DNA of 64,000 nt from NCBI GenBank assembly GCA_022497145.1, contig MU385917.1, forward strand, positions 62,001 through 126,000. Direction: 5' to 3'. Numbering within the stretch: position 1 is the stretch's first letter; each line of letters opens with the position of its first letter. Origin of the DNA: Rostrohypoxylon terebratum. Its lineage: Eukaryota > Ascomycota > Sordariomycetes > Xylariales > Hypoxylaceae. Made by a program: the position numbers and the translations under genes. Below are positions 34,401-42,724 of this stretch, one piece after another. The notes below the pieces were generated by a model. It did not search any database. It saw only the letters and a program-made list of their open reading frames with translations, and was not told the DNA's origin.

Positions 34401-36266
34401 GCTATCGAGCCTATCGACACCGAGCCGGAAGAATTTAGGGACTTAGTTCTCGAAGAAATCGATCGCTTTCGTAGAATGGATGAACACTCGCCATCGTTCG
34501 AGAACTGTTTTACTATCGCCGCCCTTGACGCTTACTGTCGGCTGATGAAGGCTGAAGTTATCAAGAAAAATCCTGCTCGGTTCATCGAATATCTGCAGGA
34601 CAGAACCTACGACGTTGTTCGTATCAAAGCATGCGAGTCCCTCGTCGATTTAGGGATGTTGGGCAATAGACATTTCATCCGAATGTTTCTTCTGCTTGCT
34701 AGCACAGACCCTTCTCCATTCTTCCGAGACCGTATATTTAAAGCGTTGTGCCGTGGTCTTGCTAGCATGGCTATCGGAGAGGATGAACAGGAAGACGAAA
34801 AGGCGGCAACCCAGCCAGCAGAGGATGGTCTTATCGTTGAACAAGACGAGACGGTAATGGAAGCCAATAAGCTTGCAAAAGCTCGCAAGGAGGACCTCTC
34901 TGTTGCCCTTGCGGCTTTAAAAGCCAAAACCACCGACGACGAGGGTCTGCAGGAGGCCGTCTGGAAAGCGATGGCCTCGCCCGTCCTGAATACAAGAGAA
35001 CAGCTAAGATTCCTCGATCTTTGCTCAGTACTGTTCGATGAAGATCAATCATTGATGATGTGTTTCCCATACCCCAGTTTTTGGCGAGCTGAACGTGGCG
35101 AGAGGATTCGGAGCAAATGTCTCGTGAAGTTTAAACGGCATTATAGAACAAAGCCACGCAAGCCACGAGTCATTCCCAAGCCACCACCTAAACCTGAACA
35201 ACCTAAGCGAACCATCACCTTAAATTTGAATCGCAACGGCAGTACAAGCGCGAAAGCATCAACGCCAACGGCCGAAGCCCAGCCGCCGCCACCCCCAGCC
35301 GCTTCTACTTCTAAACCTTCAGATATTATTTTTACTCCGAAGGTGACCATCCCATCTTTGAAGCATCTACCCTTATCAAAAGAAAAGGTCTCTGCACCTC
35401 CTTCGAAAGGATCACCTGCTCAAGAGCCCGCCCCAAAGAAATTGAAACAATCTATCAACATACCCGCATCTCGAAGCGCCACCCCCTCTACGTCACAGGA
35501 GAAGTCTAAGGAGAAGTCTAAGGAGAAGTCAAAGATGGGCGAGTCTCATAGGGATAGTATCTCTGTCCAGGCTCCCCTACGACCTACTATTGAGCTTCAG
35601 CAGCAAGAGCCAAAGACGTCAGCTCCTAAGATCAACGGAGGCACTCATCCAGCAGCACCTCCAAAAGTTCCGAAACCTTCAAAGCCTCTAAAGAGGGCGA
35701 GCACGGAAAGCGAAGGCCCCCGGCCCACCAAGTTTGTGAAGCTCGACACTTCCAAGATTCCTCGAACAGAATTGGAAAAGCTTCAGAAGCGACCAAAGGT
35801 ACGGAAGCCGAGGAAGCTGGTGACAGTGAAGTTCGCCGCTTGGGATAGACTACGCATACGAAAAAGTAAGACACCTCAAGCCGGCTCGATTCGGGCTACG
35901 CCTAAGCACCGTAGACCCGATGATAAGTCTATCGGCAAAAGCCCCCGTCCCTCTGTCGGCCCTGCCTCGCCAATGCCAAGAATCCCAGAGTCTGTTCAGG
36001 TCGGAGCATCTTCAACAAGTGTACCACCTTCTCAAAATTCGATATCCACACCCAATAGTTCCTTTAAAACCGAATCACAGTCTGGAGGAGCCAGCGAGAA
36101 GAAAAGAAAACCTCTTCCAGAAATGCGCAAGCCTCTCCCATCGGCGGCGCCGACCAGTACTCCTACGACGTCTTCGAAGCAACTTTCATCTGTCCCAACT
36201 GCGGCCCCTAAAGGCCCTACAAAGCTGAAGATCAAGTTGAAGGCCCCTACTTCAGGGTCTAATTAG
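31476..36266 (+). CDS. TAF2: TFIID subunit TAF2 (TSM1-like)
   Basis: Single uninterrupted frame of 1596 residues. The N-terminal 150 residues match the TAF2 opening (HDVEIEIDFARQQVHGRSI). About residues 200-560 form an M1-aminopeptidase-like domain in which the zinc-binding HExxH motif is degenerate (RKLAHMLSCQWFG), as known for TAF2, so it is a non-enzymatic scaffold. The middle third is helical-repeat-like. From about residue 1220 the chain is Lys/Pro/Ser-rich and disordered, with a KEKSKEKSK tandem repeat encoded near 35501-35535. TAF2 contacts core-promoter DNA around the initiator within TFIID. Length is in the fungal range. The ATG at 31476 sits directly before the conserved start of the domain. 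Confidence 0.93.
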   Translation: MPGIVEPESTDKGNASSDLSIEDSPAVVVFQHDVEIEIDFARQQVHGRSILTLHTPDDDVAELLIDARQLEIDVSQITVSNCKVEASYSDPCDLVKPPKNYLLSASHWPIMKHRMQPLQPHPRKEIPALDHDLKGCTSLLGSLKIKLPSKDAIIQKNKNLPKSVQTAVGIIDGKVGAYLAVIPFKSKKTSDGFHFVGCNERDTRYPHVYTRHSFGPGTASAIFPCFEDPNNRTSFKLHITCPRTLGDAFRRPPVTQQPKGPGDFNASRKRKRNEGNLQEYENDGSWIDLTEEDRMLDLTVICAGTLTGEVVHKDDNTKKTMTFEMERHKSLKHVGFAVGPFEHVDLWSEFRREEDDTKLTENALKVHGYCLPGRAAEVRNTCCTLVPALDYLVLSFGRFPCESFRICFVDDMIQESVPLVGAALCSSRLLYPSTIREPEVEVARKLAHMLSCQWFGVNIVPNTKADIWLVAGCAWYLTDHFMKHLCGNNYFRFQMKSMADRLVELDIRRPSLQDIGQHLDLGDFEVDFMNLKAPLVLFILDRRISKSANNMGVYKIIGRMVTKANTSGTSSDEVLMVDAFKRACEKAGNQRLDPFWNQWILSSGCPRFDVNQRFNKKRLCVEMTIQQKQDAVYRATRALDKDDFWRNIVEENHGVHAAEPQQSFTGPMTIRIHEADGTPYEHIVEIREDAAKSVKFEIPYNTKYKRLKRNRRQRERALASSSKANDDAPKDLYYLGDVMQHPDEMEAWDFRDWDEETEAKMDQESYEWIRMDADFEWICDMQTNMPAYMYASQLQQDRDVVAQQDSMCYLRRAFSTVGPHPLMSTILARTVLDARYYYGIRLMAIDELPRHVSKESANWGLKHLLKAYQHFFCYPGTSDPLPNDFSDKKQYFVQCAMLDAIARVRGEDGKCPKEVRRFLLKQLQYNDNSRNNFSDQPYICALIKALAISQIPDDRAKHKKSVPFGPVDADEDEAIAIEPIDTEPEEFRDLVLEEIDRFRRMDEHSPSFENCFTIAALDAYCRLMKAEVIKKNPARFIEYLQDRTYDVVRIKACESLVDLGMLGNRHFIRMFLLLASTDPSPFFRDRIFKALCRGLASMAIGEDEQEDEKAATQPAEDGLIVEQDETVMEANKLAKARKEDLSVALAALKAKTTDDEGLQEAVWKAMASPVLNTREQLRFLDLCSVLFDEDQSLMMCFPYPSFWRAERGERIRSKCLVKFKRHYRTKPRKPRVIPKPPPKPEQPKRTITLNLNRNGSTSAKASTPTAEAQPPPPPAASTSKPSDIIFTPKVTIPSLKHLPLSKEKVSAPPSKGSPAQEPAPKKLKQSINIPASRSATPSTSQEKSKEKSKEKSKMGESHRDSISVQAPLRPTIELQQQEPKTSAPKINGGTHPAAPPKVPKPSKPLKRASTESEGPRPTKFVKLDTSKIPRTELEKLQKRPKVRKPRKLVTVKFAAWDRLRIRKSKTPQAGSIRATPKHRRPDDKSIGKSPRPSVGPASPMPRIPESVQVGASSTSVPPSQNSISTPNSSFKTESQSGGASEKKRKPLPEMRKPLPSAAPTSTPTTSSKQLSSVPTAAPKGPTKLKIKLKAPTSGSN

Positions 36267-37049
36267 TATATGAAATGAACTGGGTCGCATCAGCATACAG
36301 AATTCCAACCTTAGCAACATTTATGGACAAAAGTCGCCACATCACTCTACGCCTACAAGTCTCCTCCCGCCTTTTCCCGTTTCTTTTCTATCACGGCTTT
36401 TTTTCACGGCAGGCATAGCATCGGCGTTAGGAAACGGAATGAGAGGATATGATAACCCCGAGGCCCAAAATGCTTTTGATTTCCTTTTGCTCTCTTCTTT
36501 CTTCATTGCGTCACGTTTACATTACATCATCGAGTCAATTTCGTGAAATGGAAATAAAAGCACTTGAGCCGAAGAGACGGATGAGGTCAATACGTACGGA
36601 TTACAAAAGGCACGGGCAGAAAACACAAACTCCAACCACGAAAGTCACTAGTTACTACTACGTCACGTCTATCCTTAGGGCTATGACAGACTGCCTACTT
36701 GCCCGCTTACTACATTTCCTGTTGGGTTTATACGATGGTGACGGAAGGAAAGGATGACTAAGGAAGGATGGGCCAAGTTAATAGGATGGAAGCGGATTGC
36801 TAGGATGGGCTGTGCTGTGCTGGGATGGGGGCGTGTACTCGTAAGGATAGTGAAATCGCGGAAATGCGTTGCACGAATGATATTCATACCAAGTCTGCTG
36901 AATTATGTCATGCTGTGCAGTGTCTGATGCTTGTTACCCGTTCACGTATGATGAGTTAAAATTGTCTTTAGTTTGAGATGATTGATTTTTGGTGGTAAAC
37001 ACATGATGTCAGATAGCAAACGGCATCTATTCGTCGTGCTATGGATGAT
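36267..37049. other. Intergenic, 3' flank of TAF2
   Basis: 783 bp with no supported gene; a 102-codon frame at 36449-36757 lies in the presumed TAF2 3' untranslated region and has no recognisable content. Confidence 0.45.
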
Positions 37050-37466
37050 TTAGATGAACCCCAAAAACGTCAGCATTTGCCCCGAGTCCATTTCACCTTT
37101 GAACGCCAATTGACTCCTTGAGATCCTGTCTCCCTTAGGAACCTGGACTCCCTCGCATGCAGCTAATCCAGGGGCGTAGGTCTGCGTCTCTTTGTCCAAG
37201 CTAGTTGCGTTGCTGTTATAGAAGGGATTAGTCAGCAGATGGCGCAGAGTAAGTGGAATAGTAATCATCATACAAAATTGTTAGAACATCTTGAGACTCT
37301 GAACTATGAATATAGAAGCATCGGAGAGGATATGAGATGCAGATGTCAACTTACCCCATAACCCAAAGCCCCAAGAGTCCTCTTCATCACTCGTTTTCGG
37401 CACCACAGCACACTTCAGCTTGCCATCCTCCCATATCACACTACCGAAGTAAGCCTCGCATCTCAT
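37050..37466 (-). CDS. Possible small two-exon gene, unknown product
   Basis: Two adjacent minus-strand open segments have protein-like composition (CEAYFGSVIWEDGKLKCAVV, then ETQTYAPGLAACEGVQVPKG) and are separated by an intron-like gap. The gap has a CTGACTAAT branch-like site and a TATAACAG acceptor at 37213-37218. Two donors are possible. GTTATG at 37362 keeps the second frame and gives 88 residues. The stronger consensus GTAAGT at 37354 shifts frame and ends the protein after 16 more codons. Upstream all frames are closed, so the N-terminus would be the ATG at 37466. It lies 0.4 kb downstream of the CDC26-like gene on the same strand and could be its 3' region instead. Low confidence. 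Confidence 0.25.
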
Positions 37467-37879
37467 ACCCAATTTTCCAGTGGTCGTTCCCTAGTCACCA
37501 TCTCCACCAGTCTTCAAACTGAAAAGAAGAGCGGGACTTGGATTTGCGAAATAGGGAGACCTGGCAAGGGGCCGCAAATCCGGCATGGCGTGCATGGAAG
37601 ACGGAAGATAGCCGATTATCAGAGGTATAATAACAGCCAGTGAGATAACAACAGGACGGCATACACGGGAATTCGAGCTCTTACGGTAACGCGCCTCGCG
37701 CGTGTATCTTCTTCTAGTATCTCCACCGCGGTCTAGACAACACCATCGATTAGCACATATTCATTTTATCCCTCTATACGTCGACACGCAGAAAAACGAA
37801 AAGGGAAATAGGGAAGGAATGGAGTGGAATGGGCGTACCGCTTGCTGCCGCGAGCACGAGGACGCGGCCGAGCGCGGCT

Positions 37880-38614
37880 CTACCGTCGTCTCGGTCCCCC
37901 ACCTGCTCCCGACGTCCCTGCTCCCGCGCCCGCGTTCGCGGCTCCCCCGCCGGAGATCCCGATCCGCTCCTCCCTACTCCGCGTCATCATGCGACCTGGT
38001 GCTGGCGCCGGTACGCCCGAGGACTCTGTGCTGCCTTGGCGGCTCGCCGATGTGCGTGTGCGCGGTGCCGCTGGCGGTTGGGCGGTTCCCGCGATGCGCT
38101 GCGTTCGCGTCGGGGCCGGGGCCGCTGGCGTGGCGACGGGGGGTTGAGGGTGTAGCTGCTGTTGCTGCTGGTGTTGCTGCGGTGTCTGGGATTGCTGCTG
38201 CTGCTGCTGTTGCTGACTCCTAGTCGCGCGCACCTGCTGCAGATACGCCGCCCGCACAGCCCCGGGCGACACCTCGCGCGTGGCGAACTGGTCGCGCGCG
38301 GCGCGTCGGGGCGCCGTTATGAACGGGTCCGTCACGTCCCCCTCGTCTGCGTCCGCGTCCACGTCCTGCATGTCTTCGTCGTCGCCTGCGGGCGGCGGGG
38401 GCGGCGACGGCGTCAGCGAGGGCGAGGTGTCCATTGCTGTTGGCGGCTGCGCTTGGTGGTGCGAGAAGGGGTGTTGGGACGTCGCTCGCGAGTCGATTTG
38501 CGTCTCGGATTGCGATTGTGAGTGTGTCTGCGCTTGCGAGGCGAAGCGGCGGTCTTCGTAAGACGCTACGTCCTCGGCGGTGAGGGTTAGGGTTGTCGGG
38601 GGTCGGCGGAGCAT
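37880..38614 (-). CDS. CDC26-like subunit of the anaphase-promoting complex
   Basis: Single frame of 244 residues. The first 24 residues (MLRRPPTTLTLTAEDVASYE...) match the conserved N-terminus of CDC26/APC12. In the human and yeast proteins this segment sits inside the TPR superhelix of APC6/Cut9 and stabilises it. The rest is low-complexity: Gln/Ser-rich, a Pro-rich run, an acidic Asp patch (DEDMQDVDADADEGD), two poly-Gln tracts and a Gly/Ala-rich end. Human CDC26 has only 85 residues, so the tail is a large fungal extension. The GC-rich 3' end contains GT-rich sites, so a terminal intron cannot be excluded. The N-terminal match is good; the rest is not diagnostic. Confidence 0.75.
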   Translation of the reverse strand: MLRRPPTTLTLTAEDVASYEDRRFASQAQTHSQSQSETQIDSRATSQHPFSHHQAQPPTAMDTSPSLTPSPPPPPAGDDEDMQDVDADADEGDVTDPFITAPRRAARDQFATREVSPGAVRAAYLQQVRATRSQQQQQQQQSQTPQQHQQQQQLHPQPPVATPAAPAPTRTQRIAGTAQPPAAPRTRTSASRQGSTESSGVPAPAPGRMMTRSREERIGISGGGAANAGAGAGTSGAGGGPRRR

Positions 38615-39401
38615 TGTTTGGGATTGTGTAGGTTATGCCTTAATTGAAGCTGGTAATGGTATATAATGGCCTTTTAAAATACAGGCCCACCAAGTTGCTG
38701 GGAACGAAGATACTCGGAAGGGATGCTTGATGCCAAAGCAGTGAGTGAAAGTTTGGTATGTTTGGGTACTCAATGTCGAGTAATGAAGACCTAAGCTCGA
38801 TTTTTTCGTAAAAGAATGCATGCGGACTCGAACAATGGTTATTAGTGCCTCGGAAGTGGTTAATGTTGAAGTCGATATCGAGATTGAGGCGTGACGAAGG
38901 TTTGAAAATAAAGCTAACCTTAACTTCGTAAATAAACATTTTAGATCCATGAATGCTATGGGGAGCAGTTGCGGGGTCCCATCTAGCGCTGTTAGTGGTG
39001 GGGTTTACAGGGTAACTCGGGCGGTTCAGCCTTGTTTCAGTGGGAACTACCCAGTAAGTTTAGGGAAGCATTCCAGCTATCTGGGCGGTTTGCGTAGCGA
39101 AGAATTGGAACAAACAAAAAGTTGTAATATGTTATGTAATGTGTGATACATCGTACAAATTTGTCATGACTTACATAAACCATAGATCTCAACCTGAGCT
39201 GCCTGAGTTAGCAAGTACAGGTTAGGTCATGCATTTACGTAACTAACTTAGCTAATTAATGAGTAAGCAAGATGAGCAATTTTACTTATTAAGCAGATCT
39301 CGCACTCTCATAGAAGGAACGTTCTCTCCCAACAATCCCAACCATATTTCTCACTTCATGTCTATAATCTATACTCTCTATCTCAGTCACTGGCACTTAA
39401 C
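38615..39401. other. Intergenic, upstream of CDC26-like gene
   Basis: 787 bp between the CDC26-like start (minus) and the stop of the minus-strand rhamnosidase gene. A 105-codon minus-strand frame (38633-38950) ends just upstream of the CDC26 ATG and would be an upstream open frame in the leader if transcribed. Its composition is not protein-like. Confidence 0.4.
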
Positions 39402-42209
39402 TCAAAAGGACCGTGTCGTATTTTCCTTCATATAAACCGAACCTGTAATCCTGAAATCTATATTTCTCAGTTTACGCGATATCTTCGTCAGGTGGTTGAA
39501 TATGGGGAGCAATGAGCCGCTTAGGTGGCCACTGGGCTGCTCAATGTCACATTCTAGGTTATGGATTCCAGATCCTAAAATTTGCGATCGTGCCTCCTTA
39601 TCCTGAACGTCATTTGGAAGATCCGACGGTAAAATAACCCTTGCGGTAGAGTTCAAAGGAACATTCAAGGTCATAGAGAATTTCCGATCCACCAATTTCC
39701 ATTCGCAGCTTATAAGACCGTACGGCCCGTCGAACGACACATTAGCGTGGGTAACGTTGCCGCCAGGGACAGGACGGACAAGAATCTGTTTCCATCCCGG
39801 TTCGTCTGGACTAATACCACCAACCGTGGCATGTAACCAGTCCGCTATAGATCCTAGTGCGTAATGGTTAAAGCTGGTCATTGTACCCGGGTTTATGGAT
39901 CCGTCAGGGAGCATAGCATCCCATCTCTCCCAAATAGTGGTAGCTCCCATGGTTACCGGATACAACCAAGATGGGTTGGTCTTCTCGAGCAGCATACGAT
40001 AAGCGAGTTGCGATCGGTACACTTTCGTCAGAGCGTGTGCGATAATCGGTGTTCCGGCAAAGCCCGTCGCAATGTTAAATCTAGCTCGTTGAACCAGCTT
40101 CGTCAGATCATGCGCCGCCACGCTAAGTTCCTGAGCATTTCGGTACAGTGAGAATTGTATGGCCAGCGAAATGCCTGTTTGCGTATTCGACAAGAGTTTA
40201 CCAGCAGGTGTGATGTATTTGTGTTGGAATTTATGTCTCAAGTCTTTCGTCTGCAGGTTATATTTCTCGGCCAGGTCAACATTTCCTAGAGCTGCATAGA
40301 TCTGAGCGAAAACCTCGGTGGTGTGGACGAGATACGCATCTGCGACAAGAATGGTGTCTGTCGGTCCATTTGACGGATCGTTTGGTGGCGCCTTAGGATA
40401 TAACCAGTCGCCAAGCTGCCAATGATCTTCGTCCCAAAGACCATCGTCTCCTCGTTTAACGCCGTTCTCTAGCCACTGTTGCATACCAACAAACTGGTTT
40501 GAGAGAATCTGTTGATCCTTGGAAAATTGGTATAGAACATGTGGTGTTAGAACAACTATATCGTCCCAGATAGCCTCAGGCATATGCGGCCAGCTTGACA
40601 TGGGGATTTCAGGGCATACGAATGGTGGAATGCCGCCTCGTCCCTCTTGTAGCTGCTCTGCTGCAAGATCTTGAAGCCAGTCCTTTAGCATTCCGATCGT
40701 ATCGAATAGAAAACTCGCCGTTGGACAGAACACTTGGATATCTCCCGTCCATCCGAGCCTTTCGTTCCTCTGTGGACAGTCCGTAGGGATTGAGAGAAAG
40801 TTACCACGCATACTCCATATGACATTCTGATATAATCGGTTGACTAGTGCATTAGAGCAGGAGAAGTCGCCTCTTCGCTTGAGATCCGTGTGCATCACAC
40901 AAGCTGTGAAGTTATCCTTCGAAAGCAGAGGGCTGTCTTCTGGCCAACCCTCTATCTGCAAATAACGGAAACCGTGGAATGTGAACTTCGGGGTCCAGTG
41001 AATAATAAGTTCGCCAGCTGATATGACAGTATCTGTTGCTTTCGCTAATCGCAATGGTCGTGTTCCCAGTTCGCCATGCTCCATAACTTCGGCATGTCTG
41101 AAAGTCAGACGGGTTCCCCGAGGAACGTCGATCTTTCGCACACAGATCTTGCCCACGAGATTCTGGCCGAAATCTATAACAGTCTTTCCGCTATCCGTCT
41201 TGAACATATCAACTGCCTCTATCGTCTGGGTGATACGAACAGGGGGTGCATCTGGAGCAACCAATTCTGCCAACGGCCATGGAACCGTGGTTACGGATAT
41301 CCAATCTTTCGTATTGGGCGAAGTGACTGAGGTGTTCCATTTCCGGTCTTCTAATCGAGCATCATACAATTCACCGTCGTATATCTCACTGAGTTGAATA
41401 GGACTTCCGGTGCATCTCCAGCTTTCATCCGACACGATGAGTGAGGAAGCTGAGCTATCTTCGCCATGGATCTCGAGTTGGGCTAGCGCAGCTAATCGAT
41501 CGCCATAAAGGAATCTAGTACCCCCTCGGAATCCGGGCGTCCCAGCATACCAGCCTTCCGCAACCTCGATGACGATTACGTTCTTTTTGTTAGTATTTAT
41601 AAAAGCAGTTACGTCATGAACTCGATAGTTGAGCCTGTGTTGGTAACTAGTCCAACCCGGAGCCATCTCCTTGTTACTTGTAGGCATGTCATTGATATAC
41701 GCCTGGCAAACTCCCATCGCGGTCAAGTATAGTCTTGCATGCCATTTGTCGCCCAAGAGCGGGTCTGGAGTAAATTCTTTCTGGAACAATAGTGGCTGTA
41801 GTGGTCCATCTGGACCTATCCTAGTGGACGAGGTGATGAATGATGCTTTCCAATCATCGCGGCCGAGGAACCCGGCCTCGACTTCAATCGCTGGTGACCA
41901 GGCCGTCGGAGATACAGAACCATCCGCACATTTACCATGGCTTCGGACTCGAACCAGGGCCCTTTCTCTTGAGCGGAGGGGCCGTGCTGGCCATGGAACG
42001 AGCACCGAATCCTTTGAGAAGCATGTAAAATGCTCGACCTTTTGATCGGCTGACCATGTGATTTCAATCTCATATCTTTTCTGGATCCATCCTGCTGGTG
42101 TGTCGGGACGTGGTCTGAACTGCCATGAAATTCGAGGCCGGGAGTAGCCAAAGCCGAACCCGCTGTGGTGGTGCTCAAAAATCGGGACAGTAAGTTCAGG
42201 GGCCGACAT
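39402..42209 (-). CDS. Alpha-L-rhamnosidase (GH78), intracellular
   Basis: Single exon of 935 residues from the ATG at 42209 (MSAPELTVPIFEHHHSGFGF); the frame upstream opens only with TTG. No signal peptide is visible, so the enzyme is probably intracellular. Landmarks of bacterial/fungal GH78 are VIDFGQNLVGKI in the beta-sandwich and the catalytic segment DCPQRNERLGWTGD near residue 477. The helical barrel follows (IPPFVCPEIPMSSWPHMPEAIWDD) and the C-terminal beta domain contains TSFNHYALGSIADWLH. The usual RDERLGW is RNERLGW here. The product releases L-rhamnose from plant glycosides. It is divergent from an MFS sugar-transporter gene over 515 bp, suggesting co-regulated uptake and cleavage of rhamnosides. 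Confidence 0.92.
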   Translation of the reverse strand: MSAPELTVPIFEHHHSGFGFGYSRPRISWQFRPRPDTPAGWIQKRYEIEITWSADQKVEHFTCFSKDSVLVPWPARPLRSRERALVRVRSHGKCADGSVSPTAWSPAIEVEAGFLGRDDWKASFITSSTRIGPDGPLQPLLFQKEFTPDPLLGDKWHARLYLTAMGVCQAYINDMPTSNKEMAPGWTSYQHRLNYRVHDVTAFINTNKKNVIVIEVAEGWYAGTPGFRGGTRFLYGDRLAALAQLEIHGEDSSASSLIVSDESWRCTGSPIQLSEIYDGELYDARLEDRKWNTSVTSPNTKDWISVTTVPWPLAELVAPDAPPVRITQTIEAVDMFKTDSGKTVIDFGQNLVGKICVRKIDVPRGTRLTFRHAEVMEHGELGTRPLRLAKATDTVISAGELIIHWTPKFTFHGFRYLQIEGWPEDSPLLSKDNFTACVMHTDLKRRGDFSCSNALVNRLYQNVIWSMRGNFLSIPTDCPQRNERLGWTGDIQVFCPTASFLFDTIGMLKDWLQDLAAEQLQEGRGGIPPFVCPEIPMSSWPHMPEAIWDDIVVLTPHVLYQFSKDQQILSNQFVGMQQWLENGVKRGDDGLWDEDHWQLGDWLYPKAPPNDPSNGPTDTILVADAYLVHTTEVFAQIYAALGNVDLAEKYNLQTKDLRHKFQHKYITPAGKLLSNTQTGISLAIQFSLYRNAQELSVAAHDLTKLVQRARFNIATGFAGTPIIAHALTKVYRSQLAYRMLLEKTNPSWLYPVTMGATTIWERWDAMLPDGSINPGTMTSFNHYALGSIADWLHATVGGISPDEPGWKQILVRPVPGGNVTHANVSFDGPYGLISCEWKLVDRKFSMTLNVPLNSTARVILPSDLPNDVQDKEARSQILGSGIHNLECDIEQPSGHLSGSLLPIFNHLTKISRKLRNIDFRITGSVYMKENTTRSF

Positions 42210-42724
42210 GGTGACAAACTTACATGCGCCTGAGGTATGAGATACTGTTGTGGCTAAATTCTTATATTTAGCAAGACCAAGTAGATGGAAAACCAATACC
42301 TATCTGTGAATGTCGGATACAGTTTCCGAAGTCCTAGCTCTCTCGTACGAGTCTGGGATGCTTCGTCCGTTTCGGCCTGAACTATCACCGAGAATTGGGG
42401 TTATCCCCCAGCTGCCAAGACAGGACCGATCCATGAGTTACTGCGGAGATCCTGGAGAACACTGCGCGTCTCATCGACAACTTCAACCTAGCCCTGTTAC
42501 AACCCTGCAGCTGAATATAGTTTCTAGCTTGGCTGGAAGACTTATTAACAATCGGGATATGGAGAGATTACCTCGGGCCAGAGGTTCCCGCAGAACCATG
42601 TTGACGACTTCGGACATTACTTCCAAATGTCTGATGACAAAAAGGCCAAATGTTCCAGCGCAGTTGAGAAGAACCGCCTCCTTTTCTTTAGAGAAAAGAG
42701 ATCCCGTTATTTATCCAGATCATT
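42210..42724. promoter_or_regulatory. Divergent promoter of rhamnosidase and sugar transporter
   Basis: 515 bp. Two candidate sites are visible. CGG-N9-CCG at 42314-42328 is an inverted repeat of the form bound by Zn2Cys6 regulators. GGGG-TTAT-CCCC at 42397-42408 is extended by CAG on the right, so the minus strand reads CTGGGG, a match to the CreA carbon-repression consensus SYGGRG. Both genes would then be under shared induction and glucose repression. Motif matches only. Confidence 0.45.
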
